From assembly GCA_964486845.1 (NCBI GenBank), contig CAZAQY010000011.1, positions 1 through 64,000 of the forward strand: 64,000 bases of DNA, in the 5' to 3' direction. This document shows positions 52,077-60,253 of the stretch, piece by piece (position 1 is the first letter of the stretch; each line of letters begins with the position of its first letter). The notes under the pieces are model-generated. The model was not told the origin of the DNA. It ran no database searches and worked only from the letters and a program-made list of their open reading frames with translations. The translations under genes and the position numbers were made by a program. This DNA comes from Anammoximicrobium sp964486845. Lineage in GTDB: Bacteria; Planctomycetota; Planctomycetia; Pirellulales; Pirellulaceae.

Positions 52077-52188
52077 CGGTCCGCCCCCGGTCGTGGATCA
52101 CGTGCTTCCGATGCAAGGCGTACCAAATTCCGGCGGCCGATGCAACAGCAAGCTCGCCGGAGAGTCGTTCGGGAAACCGTGTAGGCCG

Positions 52189-52505
52189 GCCGTTGCTCGG
52201 CTACGAGATCCGCATTCTCGAGGCCAAGCTGCAGTTGCGGCGGACGTTGGCCAGCCGCCCCGTGGCCGAGAAACTGGCCATGCTGGACGACTTGCGGGAG
52301 CGGACACTCGCGTTACGTGCGGCAATCCGGTGGCCGGAGACAGCTAAAGCTCGCGAAACCCCGCTTGAGTACCACGTCGTTCATGGACCTGGAGGTGAAA
52401 CACGAGGCCAACCAGAACGTGCATGACGCGGATGTTCGAGAAGCACATCAAGCCGCTGGTCGGCGGACGCGCCAAGGCGATGATCGTCACCTCGGCAGTT
52501 GGTAG
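52189..52505 (+). pseudogene. Fragments including a possible HsdR-type restriction subunit piece
   Basis: Two protein-like pieces lie here in different frames. The first (52189-52336) reads LLGYEIRILEAKLQLRRTLA, then EKLAMLDDLRERTLALRAAI, charged and helical, unidentified. The second starts at ATG 52432 and reads MFEKHIKPLVGGRAKAMIVT, which resembles the G-G-x-A-K-A-M-V-V-T strand of type I restriction helicase subunits (HsdR). Neither has a start with a ribosome-binding site or a full domain. The HsdR reading rests on about 20 residues, so it is weak. Confidence 0.35.
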
Positions 52506-54097
52506 ACTTCGTAGGCGCTCGTGGCCGTGGAAAATCCGGGAGGGTACAGGCGGGGCAGCAAGAGAGGGCGCGGGCTGAGGCAGCGGTCCAGGACCACGTA
52601 GTCGGCGTTGTACGTCCCGGCCAATTCGTGCAGTTTCTGTTCGCCGTGCGCGGCCAATCCTCCGAACACGACGCGGCGCGGATACAGGTCCTTCTGCCGC
52701 TGCCACCACTGGACCAGTTCGGCGGCGTCCTGTGGCACGTCTTTCCAGCAGCACACCTCGCTCCGCTCCGCATACCATTTGAAGGTCTGCTGCCTCCTGG
52801 GCGTGATGAAACAAGCGTCCGGCGGCGTGTGCTCCGCGATCCATTGACAGGTCCGCCGCCAGTCGTCGTACGTGCGGCGCGTGCGGGCCGGATCGTCCGG
52901 CCAGGCCGGCAGCATCTGCACGTCCGCCCCCGGCCGCAGGTCGCCGCGCCGCTGGTAGTTGGTCAGGGCCAGATTCCCGCCCGCAATGAGCACGCCAACG
53001 ATCAACGCGGCTTGCCCCCATCCCGGACGGCGTTCCCGCAGGTCGACCAGCCACGCGACCAGTGCCAGGGACGCGCCCGCCGGCAACATCGCGTCGCTGA
53101 GACGGTACCAGTAGTACTTCAGCAGGCTGGCCGCCACGTCCAGGTGGTACAGCAGCGACTGGTCGATCGCGATCCCCACGATCGCGATGAGGACCGCGCC
53201 GCCCACAAAGCCTCGCAACGGCCTCTGCCCCAGTGCGCCGGTCGAGATCGGGCAGGTCGTGGCCCGGCAGACGATGAGCCAGACGGCCAGCAGGATCGCG
53301 AACCGGACCATGTGCCAGTGTGGGAACCGGTGGAACACCAGATGATGGGCCAATCGCCCGTAGACGTAGATCGAATTGGCCTCGCGGACCACCTGGGCAT
53401 CGACGTCATGGTTCAGCAACAGTGCGGGAATCAGACCGGGCAGCGCCAACAGCAGGGCGGCGCCAATCGCCGGCAACATCCGGGTTAGCGGGGGGCGCAA
53501 ATGCTGGCAGGCGAGCCAGGCGCAGCCGGCGGCCACCAGCGACCACCCGCCGACGAGCACATGAAACGAAGTGGCTGCCCCCAGCAGTATCCAGGCGAGA
53601 TTCCAGCGTTGGTTCAGGATCGCGCCGAGGCCGAAAAAGACGAGGGCATAGGCGATCCCCTTGGCCTCACAGCCCCCCACGACCCACTCGCCCGCCATGT
53701 GAAAACAGCCGCTGAAAAGCAGGAATCCACCGGCCGCCAGCAGCGAGGCAAAGGGTCTGGGGACCACGGCCCAGCTGAGCCGCCGCCAGGACCAGGCCAA
53801 CAGGAACCACGTGACGAACCGGCCGAGCCAGGCCACCACGGGCAGCGGCGCCAGCTGCGCGAGCCAGCCGAACGTCCAATAAAACACCAGATGGGCGTCG
53901 GAGGATTCCAGGAAATGATCGGTCGCACACCATTCGGGCTGCCAGTAATGCTTCGCCTTGGCAAGGTAGTGGGCCTCGTTGACATCCGGCGGCGGCCAGC
54001 CCGCGTACAGGAAGAACAGCAAGAAGATCAGCATGATCTCCGCCGCGGCGGTCCAACGGTTCGACCCCAGGTTGTTTCCATGCTCGGCCTTGGTCAC
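52487..54097 (-). CDS. Polytopic membrane protein (glycosyltransferase-like), function unknown
   Basis: This is a roughly 536-aa integral membrane protein with about ten hydrophobic helices in the first 390 residues and a soluble C-terminal domain of about 150 residues. GTG 54097 is preferred; an alternative TTG 54154 adds an odd hydrophobic stretch. An acidic pair in the first periplasmic loop (PDVNEAHYLAKAKHYW) recalls the catalytic loop of GT-C/ArnT-type glycosyltransferases that use lipid-linked sugars. The C-terminal domain (AEHTPPDACFITPRRQQTFKWY) is like that following many such enzymes in planctomycetes. No specific substrate is suggested, and it has no operon partner. Confidence 0.75.
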   Translation of the reverse strand: MTKAEHGNNLGSNRWTAAAEIMLIFLLFFLYAGWPPPDVNEAHYLAKAKHYWQPEWCATDHFLESSDAHLVFYWTFGWLAQLAPLPVVAWLGRFVTWFLLAWSWRRLSWAVVPRPFASLLAAGGFLLFSGCFHMAGEWVVGGCEAKGIAYALVFFGLGAILNQRWNLAWILLGAATSFHVLVGGWSLVAAGCAWLACQHLRPPLTRMLPAIGAALLLALPGLIPALLLNHDVDAQVVREANSIYVYGRLAHHLVFHRFPHWHMVRFAILLAVWLIVCRATTCPISTGALGQRPLRGFVGGAVLIAIVGIAIDQSLLYHLDVAASLLKYYWYRLSDAMLPAGASLALVAWLVDLRERRPGWGQAALIVGVLIAGGNLALTNYQRRGDLRPGADVQMLPAWPDDPARTRRTYDDWRRTCQWIAEHTPPDACFITPRRQQTFKWYAERSEVCCWKDVPQDAAELVQWWQRQKDLYPRRVVFGGLAAHGEQKLHELAGTYNADYVVLDRCLSPRPLLLPRLYPPGFSTATSAYEVYQLPR

Positions 54098-54241
54098 AAT
54101 TCGCCCCTGCTGGTGAAAGGCTCCGAAGAAGATTATAAAAAAACTAGCGACCAAAACGTTTGGGTCTCGGACCGACAGCAGTTAGAATGATGTCAGCCCT
54201 ACTAAGAGCATAGCCGCTGGATTCAGGATGGAAATACTCCC

Positions 54242-54811
54242 ATGACCGTTTCCACGCATCGCCGGATTGTTCGAGATCGGATCCTCCGAGAAGCCGAAGG
54301 TTACCTGGAGTTGTTGATGGCCGGCCCGTCCAAGTGGGACTTGCGGCCCGCCGTGCGAGACCCCGTGGCGCAACGCGTGCTGGACGCCTTGCAGCGGCTG
54401 GACAAATCCGAACAGCACTCGGCGTATGCGCTGTACCTGCGAGGCCTGGCGTACCGGGCGATGGAACGCTATCACGATGCCATCCCGTCGTTGCAGGAAT
54501 CCGCCGAGCAGGACCCCGAGGACATCCATGCCCTGCTGGCCCTGGGTTGGTGCTACAAGCGGATCGGACGCCTGAATTTGGCGATCGGCGCCTTGCAGGA
54601 AGCACTGGCGGTCGACGACAACCAGGCCATCGTCCACTACAATCTGGCCTGCTACTGGAGCCTGGCGGGCAATGCGGAAATCGCCCTCGATCATTTGGCG
54701 ACGGCGTTTCAGATCGACCCCAAGTTCCGGGACTTGGCGGCGGAGGAAAGCGACTTTGATGCGATCCGACAGCACCCCGGATTCCGCGAACTGACCAGCG
54801 TGGTCGTCTGA
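54242..54811 (+). CDS. TPR-repeat protein
   Basis: This is a 189-aa soluble protein with at least three tetratricopeptide repeats between about 60 and 160 (YALYLRGLAYRAMERYHDAIPSL, ALLALGWCYKRIGRLNLAIGAL and VHYNLACYWSLAGNAEIALDHL). The N-terminus is basic and helical. The end, ESDFDAIRQHPGFREL, is a common C-terminal signature of short bacterial TPR proteins. No signal peptide. It is divergent from the membrane protein gene and followed after 10 bp by palindromic copy C. It probably serves in protein-protein contacts; no partner is evident. Confidence 0.88.
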   Translation: MTVSTHRRIVRDRILREAEGYLELLMAGPSKWDLRPAVRDPVAQRVLDALQRLDKSEQHSAYALYLRGLAYRAMERYHDAIPSLQESAEQDPEDIHALLALGWCYKRIGRLNLAIGALQEALAVDDNQAIVHYNLACYWSLAGNAEIALDHLATAFQIDPKFRDLAAEESDFDAIRQHPGFRELTSVVV

Positions 54812-54820
54812 TTCCGCTTT

Positions 54821-54918
54821 GCAGCGTTCGAGAAATCACGGTCCGCTGTTTCTGGCCGATCATCACACGGAGTGTGATGGCTACTTTGCCGAGGCGGCAC
54901 TTATTTCCCGAACGCTGC
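54821..54918. repeat. Palindromic repeat family, copy C (full), abutting the thiL stop
   Basis: Outer arms GCAGCGTTCGAGAAAT and ATTTCCCGAACGCTGC enclose the ATCACACGGAGTGTGAT hairpin. The right end touches the thiL stop codon at 54919-54921 and the left end starts 10 bp after the TPR gene, so it fills the whole spacer between two convergent genes and may terminate both. Confidence 0.88.
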
Positions 54919-55836
54919 TCAGTGTTCATACCCGCGCGGGTGCAGCGTTTGGCGCCGCCCGCCGGGCTCTTCGATCCACAATCCCCGTTCGGCCGTAAAC
55001 GTGCCGATGCGGGTCAGCGGCACCTCCAAGGGCTGGTCGTCCAGCAGCCGAGCCGCCTCTTCCGGGGGCACCGCCAGGATCAACTCGAAATCCTCTCCGT
55101 CCCCCAGCGCGTGTTCCAGGGGCGTCATCCGATCGCCTTCCGCCGCCGCCAAACGATAGGCGTCGTCCGCGACCGGCACGGCCGCCGCCTCGAGCAGCGC
55201 CCCACAGCCGCTTTCCTGGGTGATGTGAGACAGGTCCAACGACAGCCCGTCACTGACGTCGGTGGCCGCGTGCAGCCGGTAGCGGTCGTTCAACAGCAGG
55301 GCTTCGTGGACGCGGGGCGTGAAGCGGAAATGCCGGCCCAGGATGCTGCCGCCAAAACTGCCCGTGACGACAATCGCGTCGCCTGGTTGGGCGCCGCTGC
55401 GCAGCAGCGGTCCGCGTTCGGTCAGTTCGCCGATGGCCGCGATGCTGATCACCAGAGGGCCATCCCAGCTGCCCGTGTCTCCGCCGGCGATGGCCACGCC
55501 GAATTCGGCGGCCAACGGCAGCAGGCCCTGGTACAATTGCCGGCCCACGGCCAGGGCGTTGCGCCGCGGCAGCGTCAAGGAGACGACCGCCGCCAAGGGC
55601 TGCGCCGCCATCGCCGCCAGGTCGCTCAGGTTGACCGCCAGGGACTTGCGGCCCACCAAGGGCCCCTCGCACTGGTCCCACACGAAATCCACGCCGTCGT
55701 TCAGCATGTCGCTGGTGACCACACAGCGGGCGCCGGACGTCCATTCCAGGATGGCGGCATCGTCGCCGATGCCCAACCTCAGGCGGGGATGGCCGGGAAG
55801 CTGACCTCGCAACCAGGAAAGGAATTCTGCTTCCAT
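54919..55836 (-). CDS. thiL: Thiamine-monophosphate kinase
   Basis: This 305-aa ThiL phosphorylates thiamine monophosphate to thiamine diphosphate, the last step of cofactor synthesis. PurM/AIR-synthase-like features are the N-terminal Mg/ATP loop LGIGDDAAILEW (about 21-32), VVTSDMLNDGVDF (40-52), GRKSLAVNLSDLAAM (63-77), GGDTGSWDGP and ATDVSDGLSLDL. ATG 55836 lies 2 bp after the stop of the HtrA-like gene, so the two are translationally coupled. The protein is complete. No thiamine riboswitch was recognised nearby, and other thi genes are not present. Confidence 0.95.
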   Translation of the reverse strand: MEAEFLSWLRGQLPGHPRLRLGIGDDAAILEWTSGARCVVTSDMLNDGVDFVWDQCEGPLVGRKSLAVNLSDLAAMAAQPLAAVVSLTLPRRNALAVGRQLYQGLLPLAAEFGVAIAGGDTGSWDGPLVISIAAIGELTERGPLLRSGAQPGDAIVVTGSFGGSILGRHFRFTPRVHEALLLNDRYRLHAATDVSDGLSLDLSHITQESGCGALLEAAAVPVADDAYRLAAAEGDRMTPLEHALGDGEDFELILAVPPEEAARLLDDQPLEVPLTRIGTFTAERGLWIEEPGGRRQTLHPRGYEH

Positions 55837-55838
55837 CG

Positions 55839-57233
55839 TCAGTTGCGGCTGGCCTTGCGGGACACTTGGGCCGTCGCCTCGCGTTTGACTTGCATGAAGC
55901 CGTACAGCGTCTCGTCGCCGCGCAGGACGAAGAACTTGAGCGGCTGGAAACTCTCCAAGTCGGCGTGGTTCAGGACGTACACGACATTGTCCCTGGAAAT
56001 CGTCTCCCAGACGTGCATCCCGACCAACACGTCGCCGGTCCGGATGCCTTGACGGGCCGCTGGACCGTCGGCCCGGACGGCCAGCACTCGCATCCCGCCG
56101 CGATAACGCGACGCGGCCCGCTGGCACTCTTCCTTGGATGCAGGGATCAGGCGGAGGCCCAACAAGCGCCAGGTGCGCTGCTCGAAGTCATCCGCCTCCG
56201 GCGACGCGGAAGGCAGCACGAGTTGCAGCGTCTTGGCCTGGCCGTCCCGCTGAATGCTCAACGCCAGCGACTGTTCGGCGGGCTGGCCGAGCAGCGCCCG
56301 TTCGAAGTCGATCGCCCGCTTGACCGGCGACTGGTCGACGGCCGCAATCACGTCGCCCGGTTGGAGACCGCTCTTGGCCGCCGCACTGCCCTCCCGGATT
56401 CCGACCACGGCAAAGTAGCGGTCCGTGTCCACGCTGCGCGTCTCGCCCACCACGCCGTGGACGATGCGGTCGATCTGCTCGGTGCTCAGCAGCCGGGCCG
56501 CGATCTCCAGCACCTCGTCCACGGGAATCGCGAAACCGATGCCCTGGGCGCCGACGCGCACGGCCACGTTCACGCCGATCATTTCGCCGTCAATGTTCAG
56601 CAACGGGCCGCCGGAATTTCCGGGGTTGATGCTGGCATCCGTTTGGATCAAATCGTGGTACTTCTGCGTCGCGCTGACCTGGACTTCGCGGTGCAAGGAG
56701 CTGATGATCCCGCGCGTGACCGTGTGCTCGTAGCCAAAGGCATTTCCCACGGCGATCACCGGCTCGCCCGACATCAAGTCGCTGGACACTCCGCAGGGAA
56801 TCACCGGCAGGGGGCGGCCGGCATCGATCTTGATCACCGCCAGATCCGAAACGGAGTCGTTCGACGACAGGCGCGCCACAAAGCTGCGGCGGTCGGACAG
56901 CGTCACCTGAATCGTCTCCACGTTTTCCACCACGTGATAGTTCGTCAGGATGTAGCCGCGGGCGTCGATGATGACGCCCGTTCCCATGCCGTTCACCTGT
57001 CGAAAGGGCTCGTTGCCGCCCGGCTCCGACGGTTCGCCGCGGACGATCTTGCGGCCCTGGATGTTGACCACCGAATCGCGGACCTTCTCCACGGCTTCGA
57101 CGATGGCGGTGCGGCGCAAGGAAGAAGCCACTGCCGGCCGTGGTTCGCAACTCGCCCACCCACCGGCGCACGCCAGAGCCAGCCATGTCGCCGCCAGGAG
57201 CCTCGCCGGTTGACGTGTCCGCTGTCTTGCCAT
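55839..57233 (-). CDS. HtrA-like serine protease with two PDZ domains
   Basis: This is a 464-aa exported protease. The signal peptide covers about 1-30. The trypsin-like domain has H100 (LTNYHVVEN), D130 (SDLAVIKID) and S207 (NPGNSGGPL). PDZ1 spans about 265-345 (GSAAAKSGLQPGDVI) and PDZ2 about 365-455 (GPAARQGIRTGDVL). All catalytic residues are present. It is a second HtrA in the window, distinct in architecture from that at 47.8 kb, which has one PDZ. Its coupling to thiL is unusual; the pair may simply share a promoter. Confidence 0.94.
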   Translation of the reverse strand: MARQRTRQPARLLAATWLALACAGGWASCEPRPAVASSLRRTAIVEAVEKVRDSVVNIQGRKIVRGEPSEPGGNEPFRQVNGMGTGVIIDARGYILTNYHVVENVETIQVTLSDRRSFVARLSSNDSVSDLAVIKIDAGRPLPVIPCGVSSDLMSGEPVIAVGNAFGYEHTVTRGIISSLHREVQVSATQKYHDLIQTDASINPGNSGGPLLNIDGEMIGVNVAVRVGAQGIGFAIPVDEVLEIAARLLSTEQIDRIVHGVVGETRSVDTDRYFAVVGIREGSAAAKSGLQPGDVIAAVDQSPVKRAIDFERALLGQPAEQSLALSIQRDGQAKTLQLVLPSASPEADDFEQRTWRLLGLRLIPASKEECQRAASRYRGGMRVLAVRADGPAARQGIRTGDVLVGMHVWETISRDNVVYVLNHADLESFQPLKFFVLRGDETLYGFMQVKREATAQVSRKASRN

Positions 57234-57520
57234 CGGATGCCGAATCTGTGGAGGATGGGGTCGGATCGCGCAACATGGTCCGTCGCCGGCGGCGACAACC
57301 TGGCAGGCCGCGCGCAGAAAACGGTTATGAAGAGGTTCATCGGTCTAACGGTTTTGACTGCTTGACCTGCGCGCAGGGCCACCGGCACAGTCTGCCTAGC
57401 TTGCCCGGCGAGAGTGCTAGCAGCCGACTGCCAGCACAGGGGAAGGCGCGAGAAGAGTCGGGTTCCCGACCGGTTTTTGCCGTTTCTGCTGAAGTTTCTC
57501 TTGCGAATCGCGCCCGGCCA
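57234..57520. other. Spacer without recognised gene
   Basis: This 287-bp gap separates the DUF4404 gene from the HtrA-like gene on the minus strand. It holds a short self-complementary CCTGCGCGCAGG at 57367-57378 and should contain the protease promoter; I see no coding frame or RNA motif. Confidence 0.4.
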
Positions 57521-57796
57521 TTAGATTCCCATCTGGCCCAAGCCGTCGATCAAGCGGCTGAGGATTCCGGTGACGGTGGGATGCGAGCCCTCGAATTCTT
57601 GGGCCGCCGCGTGCAAACGGTCGACCAAGGATTGCGGCGCGCGCTGGCCGGGTGCTGCCTTGCCCAGCGCGACCAGGATGTCGACCACGGCTTGTTCCAA
57701 CGCCGCGCGAGCTTCCGCGTCGAGTGTTTCGACCGACTGCAACTCGTGCTCCAATTCAGCCACGGTCGCTCGCAGCTTGTCAATCGGTTCCGTCAT
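57521..57796 (-). CDS. DUF4404 family protein
   Basis: This is a 91-aa, mostly helical acidic protein. The pattern, an N-terminal helix KLRATVAELEHELQS, then LDAEARAALEQAVVDI, and an end with HPTVTGILSRLIDGLGQMGI, matches the small DUF4404 family found in many Gram-negative bacteria. No function is known for it. The ATG is at 57796. It has no signal peptide or Cys. It is transcribed on its own, divergent from the large lipoprotein gene 185 bp away. Confidence 0.8.
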   Translation of the reverse strand: MTEPIDKLRATVAELEHELQSVETLDAEARAALEQAVVDILVALGKAAPGQRAPQSLVDRLHAAAQEFEGSHPTVTGILSRLIDGLGQMGI

Positions 57797-57980
57797 GGGG
57801 ATCGTATCTCATGTTGGGGACGGGCGGGCGGCCCTGATTCGGTTTGGTGCTATTCTAGCCTACGCCGGGGCGGCAATAAACGGGGACCCCGGAAAATGGG
57901 ATCGGTTGGACGGTTGACATGGCGGTCAGGAATGAGACAATTTTCTTCATCTTTTCGTGGCTCACTTGGGGAGTAAGACG

Positions 57981-60209
57981 ATGAAAACGACGACCCTCTG
58001 GTTTGCGTTGTGTTTTGCCGCCCTCGCGGCAATGGTCAGTGGCTGCGGCGGTTCGCCACCGCCTGTGGCGGAGACGCCGCCCCAACCGGAGGCGCCGCCT
58101 CCGTCTCCATCGCCCCCTCCAGAACCTGAAGCCAAGCCGATTCAACTGGCGGAACTCAAACCGTTGACGCTGGAGGCCGGCGCGAGCGCCACCGTCGCTG
58201 TGCAGGTTGCGCGCAACGAAAACGCCGGGCCCATCCAGGTCCGGGTCGAGGGCGCTCCAGAGGGTTTGACCGTCAAGGCCGCCGAGATTGCCGATGGCCA
58301 GTCCGAGGGGCGGCTCGAGGTGCAAGCCGCACCGACCCTGGGCGATACCGCGCTGGCCGCCAAGCTGACGGTGCACGTCAAGGTCGGCCAACAACAAGCC
58401 ACCGGCACGCTGGCGGTGAATATTCCGGAATTGGGCCTGCCCACCTTCCGGCCCGTGAGCCAAATCCTCATGCAGCCCGGCACCAACAAGAAGGTGGACA
58501 TCAAGATCGAACGGCAGCGCTACAAGGGCCCCCTGGAACTGCGGCTCGAGAACGCACCGGCGAAGCTGGCCTGCAAGGTGGCGAACATCGCCGAAGGCCA
58601 GGACACGGCGACCTTGGAACTGGCGGCAACTGCGGACGCGCCCAATGCCAGCCAGGCGATTCGCGTCTCGACGACACTGTTCGGCCGCACGCTCAGCGCG
58701 GAGGTGCCCGTGAAGATCGAGGCCCGTCCGTTCCAGGTCAACACTTTTCGAGCCATCACCATGGCGCCGGGCGATACCCAGTTCATCGAGATACCGGTGA
58801 CCCGCAGCAGCTACAAGGGTCCGCTGCAGCTGAAACCCGACGCCTTGCCGAAGGGCGTGACGATCAAATCGACGGAAATCGCTCCCGATCAAGCCAAAGC
58901 CCGCGTGGAGGTGTCCGTCGCCGCCGACGCCGTCCAGCGCGTACACTCGACGAAGATGATGGCGACGGGCGGAGACTTGGCCAGTTCCGATTCGATCGTC
59001 CTGCGCATCGCCGGCCCGGACGAAACGTACCTGCCGCCGGCCATCGTCGCCAACCCGGAGATCATCCCCTTGTTGCGGCGCGGGTCGATCGGCGGACGGC
59101 TGACGGCGGAAAGCAAGCAAGCGCTGTCGGAGTTCTACGGCGGGACGCCGGAGTCGGAGGCCGCCGTGATGCGCGGGCTGAAGTGGCTGGCTGCCCACCA
59201 ACAGTCGGACGGCAGCTGGTTGCTGAAGGACTATGCCAAGGGCATCGCGGGCTGCGATTGCCAAGGCGAATTCGAGAAGGAGGTCCAAGACAGCCCGACG
59301 GCCGGCACGGCGTTTGGCGTCCTGCCGTTTTTGGGTGAGGGAGTGACGCACAATCGGGCGCCGGACAAGCCGCCGGAGCTGGCCAAGTACCAAAAGGTCG
59401 TGGAGCGGGGCCTGATCTTCTTGGCCCAGAACCAAATCCGCGGCAGCAAGAAGGACGACAAGAAAGACGGCTATCTGGGCGGCAGCATGTATGCGCACGC
59501 CCTGGGCACGATCGCGCTCTGCGAGGCCTATGGGCTGTCCGGCGACGAACGCCTGCGGGTCAACGCCCAACTGGCGATCAAGTACCTGTTGAACGCCCAG
59601 CACGAACAGGGCGGCGGCTGGCGGTACAGCCCCGGTGTGCCCGGCGACATGTCGGTCACGGGTTGGGTGTTCCTGGCGATCCGCAGTGCCCAGTTGACGG
59701 GCATCGACGTCCTGAAGCCCCCCTTGGTCCGCGCGGGACGCTTCGTGGATTCCTGCGCTGCGGGCCCCCTCGAAGCCAAGAACTCACGCTACAGCTACAC
59801 GCCCAACACGCCCGAGAAATTGTCGCTGTCGGCGGCCGGACTGCTCACGCGACAGTACCTGGGATGGAAAAAGGACGAGCCCGATCTGCTGGCCGGCGCC
59901 CAGTACCTGATGCAGAACATGCCGCCCGAGTCGGGAGCCACCCTGGGACCCATCTACTATTACTACTACGCCACCCAGGTGCTGCACCACCTGGAGGGCT
60001 CGAATTTCGACCTGTGGAACCATCGCATGCGCGAGCACCTGATCCGCACCCAGGAGAAGTCGGGCCACAAGACCGGCAGCTGGAACCCCCAGGGCACCGA
60101 CTGGGGGGCGCGCGGCGGCCGGATGTATTCCACCAGCATGGCCTTGCTCACGCTGCAGGTCTACTACCGGCACCTGCCGATGTACCGCTTCGTCAAACTG
60201 GGCGGGTAG
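57981..60209 (+). CDS. Large lipoprotein: beta-sandwich repeats plus alpha/alpha-toroid (cyclase-like) domain
   Basis: This is a 742-aa predicted lipoprotein (lipobox VSGC near residue 19). ATG 57981 is chosen as it starts the signal peptide; an upstream GTG 57957 only adds eight residues. A Pro-rich linker (25-50) precedes three related beta modules of about 100 residues each, seen by the repeated R-Y/SYKGPLELR/LQLK pattern and VK-x-x-x-IA-x-GQ/DQ motifs. From about 385 to the end is an alpha/alpha toroid like those of squalene cyclases and prenyltransferases: repeats of GLKWLAAHQQSDGSWLL and YLLNAQHEQGGGWRYSP type (QW-like). The catalytic DxDD motif of cyclases is not seen. Likely a surface or periplasmic scaffold rather than an enzyme. 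Confidence 0.8.
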   Translation: MKTTTLWFALCFAALAAMVSGCGGSPPPVAETPPQPEAPPPSPSPPPEPEAKPIQLAELKPLTLEAGASATVAVQVARNENAGPIQVRVEGAPEGLTVKAAEIADGQSEGRLEVQAAPTLGDTALAAKLTVHVKVGQQQATGTLAVNIPELGLPTFRPVSQILMQPGTNKKVDIKIERQRYKGPLELRLENAPAKLACKVANIAEGQDTATLELAATADAPNASQAIRVSTTLFGRTLSAEVPVKIEARPFQVNTFRAITMAPGDTQFIEIPVTRSSYKGPLQLKPDALPKGVTIKSTEIAPDQAKARVEVSVAADAVQRVHSTKMMATGGDLASSDSIVLRIAGPDETYLPPAIVANPEIIPLLRRGSIGGRLTAESKQALSEFYGGTPESEAAVMRGLKWLAAHQQSDGSWLLKDYAKGIAGCDCQGEFEKEVQDSPTAGTAFGVLPFLGEGVTHNRAPDKPPELAKYQKVVERGLIFLAQNQIRGSKKDDKKDGYLGGSMYAHALGTIALCEAYGLSGDERLRVNAQLAIKYLLNAQHEQGGGWRYSPGVPGDMSVTGWVFLAIRSAQLTGIDVLKPPLVRAGRFVDSCAAGPLEAKNSRYSYTPNTPEKLSLSAAGLLTRQYLGWKKDEPDLLAGAQYLMQNMPPESGATLGPIYYYYYATQVLHHLEGSNFDLWNHRMREHLIRTQEKSGHKTGSWNPQGTDWGARGGRMYSTSMALLTLQVYYRHLPMYRFVKLGG

Positions 60210-60233
60210 CCCGGCTGTTCCGAAAGCCGGGCT
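60208..60233 (+). terminator. Hairpin overlapping the stop codon, between convergent genes
   Basis: AGCCCGGCT and AGCCGGGCT (60208-60233) form a 9-bp stem that begins inside the lipoprotein stop codon and lies 20 bp before the end of the convergent transporter gene. There is no long T-run; a bidirectional terminator is plausible. Confidence 0.5.
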
Positions 60234-60253
60234 TCTGGAACGGTCCGGCTGCC

